NCBI RefSeq assembly: GCF_004745425.1
Contig: NZ_PGGK01000007.1
Span: 1-64,000 of the forward strand
Direction: 5' to 3'
Length of the DNA stretch: 64,000 nt
From: Methanolobus halotolerans
GTDB taxonomy: Archaea; Halobacteriota; Methanosarcinia; Methanosarcinales; Methanosarcinaceae
Shown in pieces: positions 1 to 8,628 of the stretch. Under the pieces are notes generated by a model that worked only from the letters and a program-made list of their open reading frames with translations, had not been told where the DNA came from and did no database searches. Numbering within the stretch: the first letter of the stretch is position 1; every line of letters starts with the position of its first letter. The position numbers and the translations under genes were made by a program.

Positions 1-365
1 ATAATCACCATTTCCTCGAAATAATGGAAGATATAAAGGTTCAGACTTATGGAAGACCAAGAACAAGACCATTAGAGGTACTGGCAGATCCGGCTTATGA
101 TGATGTGAAGATAAGGCAATATCTAAGATCCAGAACAATCAAAAGTAACATACCCATCAATATCAGGAACACTAAGAACAGAAAAAGAGGAAGACCGACA
201 AGATTTGATTCTAAATCCTACCATAGAAGAGGGGCTATTGAACGATTTTTTGGATGGCTGAAGATGAGATTCAGAAGATTAGTAATCCGATATGAAAGAC
301 TTAACGTAGTGTTTAAAGGACTGTTAGATATTGCATGTTTCATGGTGTGTTGGAAAAAGCTATGA
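1..365 (+). mobile_element. C-terminal fragment of an IS5-family transposase, cut by the window edge
   Basis: The reading frame is open from the window edge to a stop at 363-365, so the start lies outside. The visible 120 or so residues contain the C-terminal DDE-transposase signature: a basic stretch KNRKRGRPTRFD, then RRGAIERFFGWLKMRF and RRLVIRYERL. This ERFFGWLK...FRRL...RYER block, with its catalytic glutamate, is typical of the IS5 superfamily. The catalytic part seen here would cut and join DNA at the element ends. I could not identify a terminal inverted repeat between the stop and the next gene, so the right end is undefined. The frame itself is intact in the window. Family assignment is by motif recognition only. 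Confidence 0.8.
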
Positions 366-460
366 ATGGAGTTTTGAAACCAGCTCAATATATAGCTAGT
401 TTGCATCATGGTCTGACCAGACTAAAAAAGTGCGCCATAGGCAAAACAGAAGGTACAATA

Positions 461-3064
461 ATGAAAAACGAACTAAGTGTGGAGCAGCTGTCTAAAATAA
501 ATAGCAGTCTGCTTGATTTGGGCGCCGACTATGAAGCCAATATTAACATCCTGACAGCACTTTGCGGTGAACTCCTTGGTGGTAGATGTGCTCTATACAA
601 CCGACTCAATGGTGACATGCTATCTTCTGTTGGACAATGGCATACTCCTCCAGACTATGTATCAGAGGATCGACCGCAAGGGCACATCTGCTATGACGTA
701 ATCAAACGCGGAATATCTGAACCATTTATTGTGCGCAATCTGAGCGAAACGGCCTATGCTAGGACAGATCCAAATGTGGCATTATATGGTCTGCAAACCT
801 ATATCGGTCATCCTGTCAAATGTTGCGGTGAGGCTGTAGGTTCTCTTTGTGTCGTGTATCAGGATAATGTAGATATCAGTGAGAATGACAAACATATCCT
901 TGGACTCACCGCCTCGGCCATTGGCAGAGAGGAAGAACGTAAAAATGTAGAAGAGGAACTACATAAAAGTCAGCAGCAATTATCCAATGCATTAAATATC
1001 GCAATGCTTGGCCACTGGGAACTCGATGTTATCAAGGGTATATTTACTTTTTCGGATGAGTTTTACTCCATATTCCGCACGAATGCTAAGGAAATGGGCG
1101 GTTATAGAATGCCAATCGAGGATTATGCCAGGCGTTTTGTACATCCGGATGATCGTCATATGGTCTCAGAGGAGACGCGCAAGACATTGGATGCTAAAGA
1201 TCCAGATTTCAGTCGTTACATTGAACATCGCATTCTCTATGCTGACGGGAGCACAGGTTACCTGGTAGTCAGATTCTTTATAGTCAAGGACGATGATGGC
1301 AAAACCATCAAGACTTATGGTGTAAATCAAGATATCACTGAACGCAAACAGACTGCAGATAGTTTGAACGAAAGTCAAACACGATTAAAAGTGGCACTTA
1401 AAAATTCACCTGTTATATTATTTAATCAAGACCTAGAGCTTCGTTATACTTGGATTCATTATCCAAATCCATTATTTGATCCAAATAGCGTTGTAGGTAA
1501 AACCGATAATGAACTGTTGCCATCTAATGATGCCATGTGTCTGACAAATATCAAACGTGGTGTTATAGAGACAGGGGTTATGCGTCGTGAAGAAGTACGG
1601 ACTACTATACATGGTCAGCCATTTTTCTATGACCTTACAGTTGAACCCTTGTTTGATTCAACAGGTGCAATTGCTGGTGTATCATGTGCTTCAATTGATG
1701 TCACTGAACGTAAGTGGGCAGAGGAAGAACTAATAAAATCTAAAGAGGCTGCAGAAGCTGCCAACGTAGCAAAATCAGAGTTTCTTGCCAACATGAGCCA
1801 TGAGATCCGAACGCCCATGAATGCGATAATTGGTTTTACTGATCTACTAATGGAAACCGAGATGAGCGATGTACAACAACACTATACTCAAATTGTACAA
1901 AAAAGTGGGGGACAACTTCTTGATCTTATAGAAGATGTACTTGACATCTCTAAGATAGATGCTGGTAAACTCGAACTTGAAAAGATGGAATTTGATCTGC
2001 TGAACCTTCTCAAGGACTTTGTCGACACCATGAGCCTACGTGCGCTTAGTAAGGGGCTGGAACTATCCTACGACCTCAAAGATGATGTTCCGGCTCTGTA
2101 GAAAACCTCTTGAAATCAGCATTTATTGACTCTATTTGAAAAATGGCGTCAATATCAGCTAGTACATTTAAATTTATTGTGTATTGTTATTTGCACCGTA
2201 ATTCAGAGGATTTCTACAGAGCCGATGTTCCTTTGTTACTTCAAGGAGATCCTGGCCGCTTGACCCAGATTCTTACCAATCTAACAGGTAATGCTATCAA
2301 GTTTACTTCAGAAGGAAAAGTATTGATCCATATCTCAGTTGAATCCCAGAACGATGATAATGTCCTGCTGCGTTTTTCTGTAATCGATACAGGCATTGAC
2401 ATTCCTGAAGAAAAGATCGACCTTATTTTTGAAAAAGTTCACCCAGGCAGACGCCTCTAACAGCCGTAGATTCGGTGGCACAGGTCTGGGACTTGCAATA
2501 TCCAGGCAACTGGTCGAGATGATGGATGGAAACATGGGTGTGATCAGTAAAGTTGGAGAAGGGTCAAAATTTTGGTTCACCGTAAGGCTGGAAAAACAGT
2601 CCGAAGTAAAGCAGATAGAAAAACCTGAAAAAGAAGATTTAACTCAAACCGGCGACAATATACTAAAGATCTTACTGGTCAAGGATGACATGCTCAATCA
2701 GGAAGTAGCTCAAACCATGCTAATTAGCCTGGGATTCGAGGTTGATGCTGTTGACAATGGCATGGAAGCTATAAAGGCTCTTGAGACAGAACCATATGAT
2801 CTGGTGCTTATGGACATTCAAATGCCTGAGATGAACGGGCTGGAAGCCACAAAGATTATTCAAAGTCCAGAGTCCAAAGTGCTAAACAGGGATATTCCAA
2901 TAATTGCATTGACAGCATATGCGATGAAAAATGACAGAGAGAAGTTTTTTGAAGCAGGAATGGTTGATTATATTTCCAAACCTATATCATTGAAATCACT
3001 TCGTGAATTGCTGGACAAATGGAATAATATTATTCTTACAAGTAGAGAATCTACACAATATTGA
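461..3064 (+). pseudogene. Hybrid sensor histidine kinase (GAF-PAS-PAS-HisKA-HATPase-receiver), disrupted
   Basis: One gene is spread over three frames: 461-2101, about 2220-2460, and about 2437-3064. In order it encodes a GAF domain (about residues 10-170), two PAS domains each ending in a DITERK/DVTERK motif, a HisKA domain with H-box FLANMSHEIRTP (His codon at 1799-1801), an HATPase with N box NLTGNAIKFT and G2 box GGTGLGLAIS, and a receiver with phospho-acceptor in VLMDIQMP (Asp codon at 2813-2815) and a conserved SKP lysine. A 132-bp element is inserted after codon DDVP and brings a stop at 2099-2101. An extra A in the run 2432-2436 shifts the frame again. The G1 box reads DTGIDIP instead of DTGIGIP and the receiver start reads VKDD instead of VEDN. 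It was probably a cytosolic sensor, as no membrane segment is visible. It is almost certainly inactive. Confidence 0.9.
2092..2223. mobile_element. 132-bp MITE-like element with 13-bp perfect inverted repeats and 8-bp target duplication
   Basis: The left end GGCTCTGTAGAAA (2092-2104) and the right end TTTCTACAGAGCC (2211-2223) are perfect inverted repeats of 13 bp, and similarity continues a few bases inward (CCTCT on both sides). The element is flanked by the direct repeat GATGTTCC at 2084-2091 and 2224-2231, a clean 8-bp target-site duplication. Removing the element and one repeat copy restores the kinase frame as DDVPLLLQGDPGRL. There is no coding capacity, so it must have been moved by a transposase acting in trans. 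The GGCTCT terminus and 8-bp duplication fit the ISL3 family; that assignment is inference. Confidence 0.9.
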
Positions 3065-3465
3065 GGTTCAAATTTAATCGGATTCTGATGTAACTGTATA
3101 TACCTCGTTCAGGCGAACTCAACATATAGTGCTTATCATAAATAGCATCGATTTTATCAAAGTGATCTTGCATTATATGATTATAGACTCCGCCTCTTTC
3201 AGCCGTGTTCAAAGAGAAAAGATGGCTTCTCTAAGTGTAAATCATACTATATGAAAAAGAACGCTGAAGCTGATAAGCCGTTACTTTGAACACTCATGTT
3301 AGGAAAAGGTTGGAGATGTGGGAACAAATATGAAACTTGAACTAAGCAGACAATAAAAATTTTAATGTAAACAAAAATAGTAACTATCAATGGTCTGTTT
3401 TAAATAAGATTTGTACATAAGTTCTACAAAGATAGAGTTAATATTTTTTGTGAGAGGTGACTTGA
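3065..3465. other. Intergenic region between broken kinase and regulator
   Basis: This is AT-rich. It holds a short inverted-repeat structure (see 3205-3293). It also holds a 40-codon minus-strand reading frame at 3051-3173 starting MQDHFDKIDAIYDKHY, preceded by GGCGGAG. That start resembles the N-terminus of a class I methyltransferase, but it breaks off quickly, so it is at best a gene remnant. A TATA-like TTTAAATA near 3398 probably serves the regulator at 3466. Confidence 0.4.
3205..3293. repeat. Inverted repeat GTGTTCAAAG ... CTTTGAACAC enclosing 69 bp
   Basis: The 10-bp arms at 3205-3214 and 3284-3293 are perfect complements. The size and gene-free position suggest a decayed miniature transposable element, but no target duplication is visible at the flanks. 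A related string, CTTCTCTTTGAACCC, occurs near 4321 in the next intergenic region. The alternative is a chance or regulatory palindrome. Confidence 0.4.
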
Positions 3466-4251
3466 GTGAAAAGACCATTACTTGATGTAATATTTGCTTC
3501 TGAAAAGAGAAAAAATGTACTCTTTCTGTTGCAAGAAGGCCCTCAGGAAATGGAGTCTCTTCTCAAGTCATTGGATACAACCAGACATTCTTTACTTCCT
3601 CAAGTAAGGATTCTGGAAGAGCATCATCTTGTTGACCATTCTCAGGATTCTTATGAGCTGACAATAACTGGTAAACTTATGATTGACAGGATGAATCCCT
3701 TAGTTGGTACCATAGATCTGTTTGATACCGATGTCGATTATTGGGGAAGTCATGACTTTGGTTTTATTCCTCCACCCCTGTTAAATTGGCTTCATGAGAT
3801 CATTCCTTGTGAGGTAGTCTCAAACACATCTCCTACAGAAGTATACAATCCCAATAAAAACGTTGTTGAAAAAGCAAAGCATTCAAAACTTCAGAATTCC
3901 GTTACCACTTTTCTTTTCCCGAACTTTGCATCGATACTTGCGGACTTCAATAAAAATGGTGTTAAGATGTGTCTGATAGTTTCCGAAGAGCTCCTTTCCA
4001 AAATAAAGAATGAAATGGAAGAGGTCAAAAATCTTCTTAACAATGGACTTAATGAAGTTTTCCTGTACCCCAAAGAAATGAATTTTGCATCCTTTGGTAC
4101 TAATGATTTTTGCTTTATGATGAGGACACTAACCAAAAAAGGAGATTACGATTTAAAATACTTAATGGCTTGCAACACCTCTGCGATTAAATGGGGGAAT
4201 GAATTATTCGAGTATTATCTAAAGGACTCTATTCCAATAAATAAGGTTTAA
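3466..4251 (+). CDS. Winged-helix transcriptional regulator, FilR1/Msr type (ArsR-like HTH + DUF1724)
   Basis: This 261-aa protein has an N-terminal winged helix (about residues 5-85) followed by the FilR1 middle domain (DUF1724), seen as DVDYWGSHDFGFIPPPLL and a later VTTFLFPNF block. Proteins of this architecture in Methanosarcina (the Msr regulators) control methyltransferase genes; FilR1 in Methanothrix affects methanogenesis and morphology. The DNA target here is unknown. The start is GTG with GAGGTGA 6-13 nt upstream. A second gene of exactly the same length and architecture lies at 10990-11775. It stands alone next to decayed mobile DNA, with no target operon adjacent. It may be a local or acquired regulator. 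Confidence 0.85.
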   Translation: MKRPLLDVIFASEKRKNVLFLLQEGPQEMESLLKSLDTTRHSLLPQVRILEEHHLVDHSQDSYELTITGKLMIDRMNPLVGTIDLFDTDVDYWGSHDFGFIPPPLLNWLHEIIPCEVVSNTSPTEVYNPNKNVVEKAKHSKLQNSVTTFLFPNFASILADFNKNGVKMCLIVSEELLSKIKNEMEEVKNLLNNGLNEVFLYPKEMNFASFGTNDFCFMMRTLTKKGDYDLKYLMACNTSAIKWGNELFEYYLKDSIPINKV

Positions 4252-4650
4252 TCTAATCTTCTGAATGTTCAATTTTTTAACTTAAGTTTGACAGTTTTTA
4301 CTCTTTGATTAAGAAAATGTCTTCTCTTTGAACCCAAATTTTCGTTTTTTTTCTCAGGAAAAGCTATTTGACAGTTCAAACAATTTCACATTAATTACTA
4401 CGATTTTACCCATTTTTTGCCTTAAAATCAGCGTATTCATGGCATCAAAGTTTGCGTAGATGTACCTTTTTGTTTGATCTTCCGTGTAATCAACGGTTAC
4501 TATCAAATTAATAAGCTTTTTTTGACTCTGTAGAAGACCTGTCCAAACCACTATCGAGAAAACAAATATTGATAACTCACTTTTATCCAAATATCGATGA
4601 TTTCTACAGAGCCGTTTCTTAAACACTAAATATACAGGAAGCAGAAAAAA
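4252..4650. other. Intergenic region, AT-rich, with mobile-element debris
   Basis: It contains the second MITE-like copy (4524-4613) and short direct repeats TTTGACAGTT near 4285 and 4371. A minus-strand open frame of 90 codons starts inside the MITE (4354-4626), matches no family I recognise and has no ribosome binding site; I do not call it a gene. Confidence 0.4.
4524..4613. mobile_element. Second, 90-bp MITE-like element related to that at 2092-2223
   Basis: The right end GATTTCTACAGAGCC (to 4613) is identical over 15 nt to the right end of the 132-bp element. The left end GACTCTGTAGAAGACCT differs from GGCTCTGTAGAAAACCT at two positions. The internal sequences are unrelated, as usual for MITEs that share only the ends. 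No clear target duplication remains (CTTTTTTT before, GTTTCTTA after), so this copy is older or rearranged. Confidence 0.7.
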
Positions 4651-4794
4651 TTAAATTTTTTCACGCCAGTTGCGTTTCTTGAAGTCCACAGTTACAACTC
4701 CATGCTCATCTTTAACAAGTATGTCAGTGTCTTTGTGGGATATCAGATCGTAAGGATCCTCTTCCCATGGATACCGGGATTGCACAGCAATCAT
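4651..4794 (-). CDS. Small hypothetical protein, 47 aa
   Basis: The minus-strand frame starts with ATG at 4794 and encodes an acidic, aromatic-rich peptide beginning MIAVQSRYPWEEDPYDLISH and ending VDFKKRNWREKI. The composition and strong codon preference look coding, and the sequence is not low complexity. A CCGGGGTC stretch about 5 nt before the ATG is a weak ribosome binding site. I recognise no family. It could also be the surviving C-terminal end of a longer gene whose 5' part was lost in this rearranged region. Confidence 0.5.
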   Translation of the reverse strand: MIAVQSRYPWEEDPYDLISHKDTDILVKDEHGVVTVDFKKRNWREKI

Positions 4795-5149
4795 TTTTTG
4801 ACCCCGGATAGTTGCTTATGCGCTTTTTCTGCAGATGTGAAAATAAGTAGATGGTATCTACTATCATGTGTATGGATAAACATTCTTAACCACTCCAGCC
4901 TTTCAAATAGACTTCATTGCCTTTAAAACTATCTCATGGTGCCGGCATAGATTGGCGTTTTTTGAGCAGTCCCGGATGCGGCACAGAGAATTTGCCTGCC
5001 GTACCATCATAACCATCCCGATGCATTTGAGACCGTCTTTTTATTATTAATGCGAACTATATATATAGTGTCATATTTTTTGTTTTTTCAGCCATTCAAT
5101 GATAACTATATACATTATACATACATAGTAGTAAGCAGAGGTTAATAAA
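4795..5149. other. Intergenic region with promoter of the 71-aa gene
   Basis: I see no gene here. Near the right end are TATA-like sequences (ACTATATATATAG near 5058 and ACTATATACATTATAC near 5106), the latter 30-45 nt upstream of the 5150 gene and a plausible promoter. A plus-strand open frame over 4702-4926 has hydrophobic random-looking content and overlaps the 47-aa gene; it is not supported. Confidence 0.4.
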
Positions 5150-5365
5150 TTGGTAACAATCCAGGAAATAAAGGAAATGTCAAACGAACAGATCATGACG
5201 GAAATGAAGTCCATATCACATCAAACAGGTGCCTCCAACCCATCTGCAGGACAAAATATGGCCATGATGTACATTGTAATGGCAAAGCGTAAGGGAATTG
5301 ACCCACGTCCGAAGGTCAAATCACACGGAATGCTTGAGAAGGCTGAAAAGTCCGGGTGGCTGTAA
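5150..5365 (+). CDS. Small conserved-looking hypothetical protein, 71 aa
   Basis: The gene starts at TTG (5150) with AGAGGTT about 7 nt upstream and a TATA-like element about 35-45 nt upstream. The protein is soluble and helical: VTIQEIKEMSNEQIMTEM, a linker TGASNPSAGQNM, then a basic segment MAKRKGIDPRPKVKSHGMLE ending SGWL. The regular composition and regulatory signals support a real gene. I do not recognise the family and give no function. An in-frame open stretch of 33 codons follows the TAA stop, which may hint at a longer ancestral protein. Confidence 0.65.
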   Translation: MVTIQEIKEMSNEQIMTEMKSISHQTGASNPSAGQNMAMMYIVMAKRKGIDPRPKVKSHGMLEKAEKSGWL

Positions 5366-5710
5366 GCCAGGACCAATGACCTCCCTGATACAATAGCTAC
5401 AATTGCCAGAAGATGGATCGTATCCCCAATCCGCCTGCTCAAGCATGGAAAAAACCTGCCAGAGTAATACCGGATGTATATGATCGTTCACCAGATTTTT
5501 AAAACGCTTACCTATTTACATATTCACCCCGTTAACGAAACAGAAGGTGTGTGATATCATTTTTTTATACCACCCAACCAACCACCCCCCACTCCTTAAA
5601 TCACACACCTTCATTTAGCAGCACCTTTTACAGGCATTATAGCCTATTGGCAGCACACTTCCAAAGTATGATGCCATTCCAGCATCATAAAGTATAAACT
5701 AATTGCAACA
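5366..5710. other. Intergenic region between convergent genes, with a long hairpin
   Basis: Apart from the 13-bp inverted repeat at 5543-5612 there is only a 29-codon plus-strand frame (5413-5502, MDRIPNPPAQAWKKPARVIP...) without a ribosome binding site, which I leave uncalled. Confidence 0.4.
5543..5612. ncRNA. 13-bp perfect hairpin with 44-nt C-rich (plus) or G-rich (minus) loop
   Basis: GAAGGTGTGTGAT (5543-5555) pairs exactly with ATCACACACCTTC (5600-5612). On the plus strand the loop carries a T7 run and then ACCACCCAACCAACC and CCCCCC. On the minus strand the same loop reads as four or more GG/GGG tracts, a two-tier G-quadruplex motif. It lies between the convergent 71-aa gene and the dehydrogenase at 5711, so it could be a bidirectional 3'-end structure, an independent small RNA, or a decayed inverted-repeat element. 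Confidence 0.45.
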
Positions 5711-6694
5711 TTATCCTTTTTCCTTGCCAAGGGCATCCTCATTTACCACATTCTTCGGATTTCCCTGCAGGAAGTGCCCTATATTGTCCAGTGTTACCGA
5801 AGTACACTCATCCAGGGATTCTTCCGATAGGAAAGCTATGTGTGGTGTGAGCAACACGTTGCTCAGCCTGAGGAAGGGGCTGTTGGATGGCAGGGGCTCT
5901 TCCTCGAACACATCAAGCCCGGCAGCTGCAATATAGCCACTTCGCAGGGAGCTCAGAAGGGCTGCTTCATCGACCACTTCACCTCTTGCAGTATTGATAA
6001 GAATGGAAGTGGACTTCATCTTGATCAATTCTTCAGCACCTATCATTTTCTCTGTTGACTGGGTAAGAGGCACATGCAAGGTCACAACATCCGATTGTGT
6101 TAAGAGTGTGTCCATATCCACAAACCTGACACCCAGCTTTTTTTCTTTTACGGGGTCCGGATGGGCTGTGTGAGCAAGTACCTGCATCTTGAAACCATGT
6201 GCTATCTCTATTACACGGCTTCCGATATTGCCTGTACCTATCACACCTATGGTCTTACCCATAAGCTGATTACCCCTGTATGCCCCACAGATGTAATCCC
6301 GCCACTCGAATTCACCCTCTCTGAGAGACCTGTCCGCTTCATGTAAACGCCTAAGCAGGTTGAGAACCTGGGCAAAAACGAATTCTGCAACAGCATCAAA
6401 AGCATAGCCGGGTACATTTGAAACAACAACCCCGTGTCTGGCAGCCACATCAATGTCTACATGGTCATAACCGGTCTGCCATACGGAAAGCATCTTAAGG
6501 TTCTCAGCAACGTCAAAAACCTCAGCAGGGAAACCGTACCTGCCAACTATCACAATATGTGCATCCTTTACCCTGTCGATCAGTTCTTCGTTGGATGAGG
6601 GCCATGTATTGTATACCTTGAGCTCACCCATCTCCTGAAGCCTTTTATGATATTCAGGTTGCAGAACTATCGGGTCAGCAACAACTATCTTCAT
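5711..6694 (-). CDS. D-isomer-specific 2-hydroxyacid dehydrogenase
   Basis: This 327-aa NAD-dependent dehydrogenase belongs to the glyoxylate/hydroxypyruvate reductase and phosphoglycerate dehydrogenase superfamily. The cofactor loop is GVIGTGNIGSRVIE (about residues 148-161). The catalytic triad is visible as Arg in NTARGEVVDE, Glu in DVFEEEPLPS and His in LLTPHIAFLS. No C-terminal ACT domain is present, which argues against SerA. The exact substrate cannot be read from sequence. The start ATG at 6694 follows CCCGGGGGTAA; an upstream in-frame ATG at 6754 lacks this signal and would overlap the preceding gene. The 140-aa gene upstream ends 19 nt before, so the two are likely cotranscribed. 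Confidence 0.9.
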   Translation of the reverse strand: MKIVVADPIVLQPEYHKRLQEMGELKVYNTWPSSNEELIDRVKDAHIVIVGRYGFPAEVFDVAENLKMLSVWQTGYDHVDIDVAARHGVVVSNVPGYAFDAVAEFVFAQVLNLLRRLHEADRSLREGEFEWRDYICGAYRGNQLMGKTIGVIGTGNIGSRVIEIAHGFKMQVLAHTAHPDPVKEKKLGVRFVDMDTLLTQSDVVTLHVPLTQSTEKMIGAEELIKMKSTSILINTARGEVVDEAALLSSLRSGYIAAAGLDVFEEEPLPSNSPFLRLSNVLLTPHIAFLSEESLDECTSVTLDNIGHFLQGNPKNVVNEDALGKEKG

Positions 6695-6713
6695 GAATTT
6701 ACCCCCGGGAAAA

Positions 6714-7136
6714 CTATTCTTGCCCGCGTGTGCGGGGAACAGACCGCAGGCCATTATGCATCTGGCTTACTACGTGCTGTATTCTCGGATCATCTGCCAC
6801 GATTTTTCCATCCTCGAAGCGGATATCCCCTTTGTTTATAAGCCATTGCTGAATATCCCATGAACCGTCTGCAAGCTTGCCTGTTATAAGCATAGAATCA
6901 TTATCGGTCAAATGTTCAATCCTGAATGATGAGAAATGGTTCTTTGGCCTGACATTTATACGATGATAATGCTGAGCCCAGTTGTACAAGTCCCTCGCCC
7001 GCTCGTACACCCGTGAACTTTTATTCTGACTGCCGGCTGTTAGATCGGGAACTTTTCCGGAGTCTTTTCTTTTACTTACGATTTCACTACCATCCTTACT
7101 TGCCGAGAAATAGTTAGCTAACCTGTTATTCTTCAT
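6714..7136 (-). CDS. Hypothetical protein, 140 aa
   Basis: This is a soluble protein with a polar, Ser/Lys-rich N-terminus and a compact C-terminal half (about residues 45-125, containing ERARDLYNWAQHYHRINVRP and FEDGKIVADDPRIQHVV). AAGGTGGG lies about 7 nt before the ATG at 7136. It precedes the 2-hydroxyacid dehydrogenase by 19 nt and probably shares its transcript. I do not recognise the family; nothing in the sequence shows a catalytic motif or a membrane segment. Confidence 0.7.
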   Translation of the reverse strand: MKNNRLANYFSASKDGSEIVSKRKDSGKVPDLTAGSQNKSSRVYERARDLYNWAQHYHRINVRPKNHFSSFRIEHLTDNDSMLITGKLADGSWDIQQWLINKGDIRFEDGKIVADDPRIQHVVSQMHNGLRSVPRTRGQE

Positions 7137-7368
7137 TGATTATTCCCACCTTATAAAAGACATACTTTGCCGATCTCATTTCAAACTAATCTGATCATGA
7201 TAGACATAAAGAACAAACTGATATCAGACCTGAATGTCCTGAAATCCGGAACCCATATCTCCCCATAGATGATTATTGAAAATATTACTTAAACTTAACT
7301 TATATGTCAGAAACTACCTGCACGTGAATCACCGGCATCATGTTTGCAGGCTTTTTATTATAATGTGC

Positions 7369-7803
7369 TCAGGTTTGCTTTCCGTACTTGCCCATCAGTT
7401 CTCCCTTATCAAGTATGTGCGACCTCATCGCATTTTCTACTTCGTTCCTGCTTGTCCCGGTCTGAAGGTCCAGCCGTGCATCAAGAGCATATACTATGAA
7501 ATAATAGCTATGTGTTCCTGAAGAGGGACATGGGCCACAATAGGATATAGTGTTAAAACCATTCTTGCCTTCCACTCCGGGAACTGAATTCTCAGCTATT
7601 GACTTCACGAAAGGAATATTCCATACTATCCAGTGGGTCATCGTGCCTGAAGAAGAATCAATACCATCAACCATTACTACAAGACTCATTGTTGTTGAAG
7701 GTAGATCATTGAACTGCAAGGGAGGACTGACGTTATCCCCATCACAGGTATATTTGGCAGGTATCATTTCCCCGTGTTCAAAAGCACTGCTTACAACTTC
7801 CAT
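7369..7803 (-). CDS. YbhB/YbcL-type phosphatidylethanolamine-binding (Raf kinase inhibitor-like) protein
   Basis: At 144 aa this has the usual length for the bacterial/archaeal PEBP family. Hallmarks are YTCDGDNVSPPL near residue 18, THWIVWNIP near residue 57, GPCPSSGTHSYYFIVYALD near residue 90 and the C-terminal HILDKGELMGKYGK. The ligand-pocket motif normally written DPDAP is replaced by a sequence reading DGIDSSSGT, so the anion-binding site may differ. The cellular role of these proteins in archaea is not established. GGTGAT followed by AAGG precedes the ATG at 7803. It is a single-gene unit between the 140-aa gene and an SDR gene. Confidence 0.9.
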   Translation of the reverse strand: MEVVSSAFEHGEMIPAKYTCDGDNVSPPLQFNDLPSTTMSLVVMVDGIDSSSGTMTHWIVWNIPFVKSIAENSVPGVEGKNGFNTISYCGPCPSSGTHSYYFIVYALDARLDLQTGTSRNEVENAMRSHILDKGELMGKYGKQT

Positions 7804-7905
7804 CCTTTATCACCTTTTATTTATATCATATATCCAACTTGATCAGAATTCCGAATCGTCTAAATAACAATTCCTTTATCGCAAACCTCTTATGAGCCGT
7901 ACCCC

Positions 7906-8628
7906 TCAGCCATTGCCATAGACTGTAACGCAGGATCCAGAAGCTGTACCAGACCCCGGCAGACAGAGTTCAACTATCCTTGCTGCGACATCTTCAGGTC
8001 TGAGAGATGCTTCATCAGGATACAGCGACCTGTACATATCAGTATCAACACTGCCGGGACAGACCGCATGTACACCGATCTTCCCTGACACCTCCTGTGC
8101 CACTGACTCGGTCAGGCCAATGACCGCAAACTTTGAAGCTGAGTATACTGCTAGCTGCCTGATCCCACTTTTACCCGCACCGGAGGAAACGTTGATGACC
8201 TTACCACGACCTTCTCTGAGCATATGGGGCAGAACATACTTCATACAGAGGAACATGCCCCTTACATTAACATCCATTACAGTATCGTATTCCTCTGCAC
8301 TGGTCTCTGTCAGGGGCTTCCTTACAGCCACACCTGCGTTGTTGACAAGGATATCTATAGTTCCGAAATGTTCAATGGACTTTGTTACCATACTCCTGAT
8401 ATCTGACTCTTCACGAAGGTCGGCTGCGACAGCAAGTGACTTGCTGCCCATATCTTCAACCATTTTCCGGACCTCTTCGATCTCGTCCTGGCTCCTTGCG
8501 GTTACAATTATATTTGCACCTTTTCTTGCCAGAGCCAGACAGGTGGCCCGTCCGATTCCCCTGCCTCCACCAGTTACAATGGCTGTTTGACCCTCAAGCT
8601 CCAATTCCTTTCCCTGAATAGAATTCAC
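7906..8628 (-). CDS. Short-chain dehydrogenase/reductase (FabG-like)
   Basis: This 240-aa classical SDR has the NADP(H) motif VTGGGRGIGRA near residue 18, NNAG near residue 93, catalytic Ser in INVSSGAG and the YSASK active-site Tyr/Lys near residue 159, then the PG motif in VCPGSVDTDM. The nearest general name is 3-oxoacyl-ACP reductase-like, but archaea lack a standard fatty acid synthase and the substrate is unknown. The frame opens at GTG 8628, directly abutting a GGGG stretch; an internal TTG seven codons later is preceded by GGGAAAGGAA and may be the true start, matching the usual family N-terminus. Confidence 0.88.
   Translation of the reverse strand: MNSIQGKELELEGQTAIVTGGGRGIGRATCLALARKGANIIVTARSQDEIEEVRKMVEDMGSKSLAVAADLREESDIRSMVTKSIEHFGTIDILVNNAGVAVRKPLTETSAEEYDTVMDVNVRGMFLCMKYVLPHMLREGRGKVINVSSGAGKSGIRQLAVYSASKFAVIGLTESVAQEVSGKIGVHAVCPGSVDTDMYRSLYPDEASLRPEDVAARIVELCLPGSGTASGSCVTVYGNG

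Noticed and set aside
4354-4626. 90-codon minus-strand frame starting inside the second MITE
   Set aside because: No recognisable family or start signal; the first 30 codons are MITE sequence. At most transposon debris.
4702-4926. Open frame of 74 codons on the plus strand
   Set aside because: Random hydrophobic composition, no ribosome binding site, overlaps the better-supported 47-aa gene on the other strand.
5413-5502. 29-codon frame MDRIPNPPAQAWKKP... after the 71-aa gene
   Set aside because: Protein-like by eye but very short, with no ribosome binding site and no recognised homolog.
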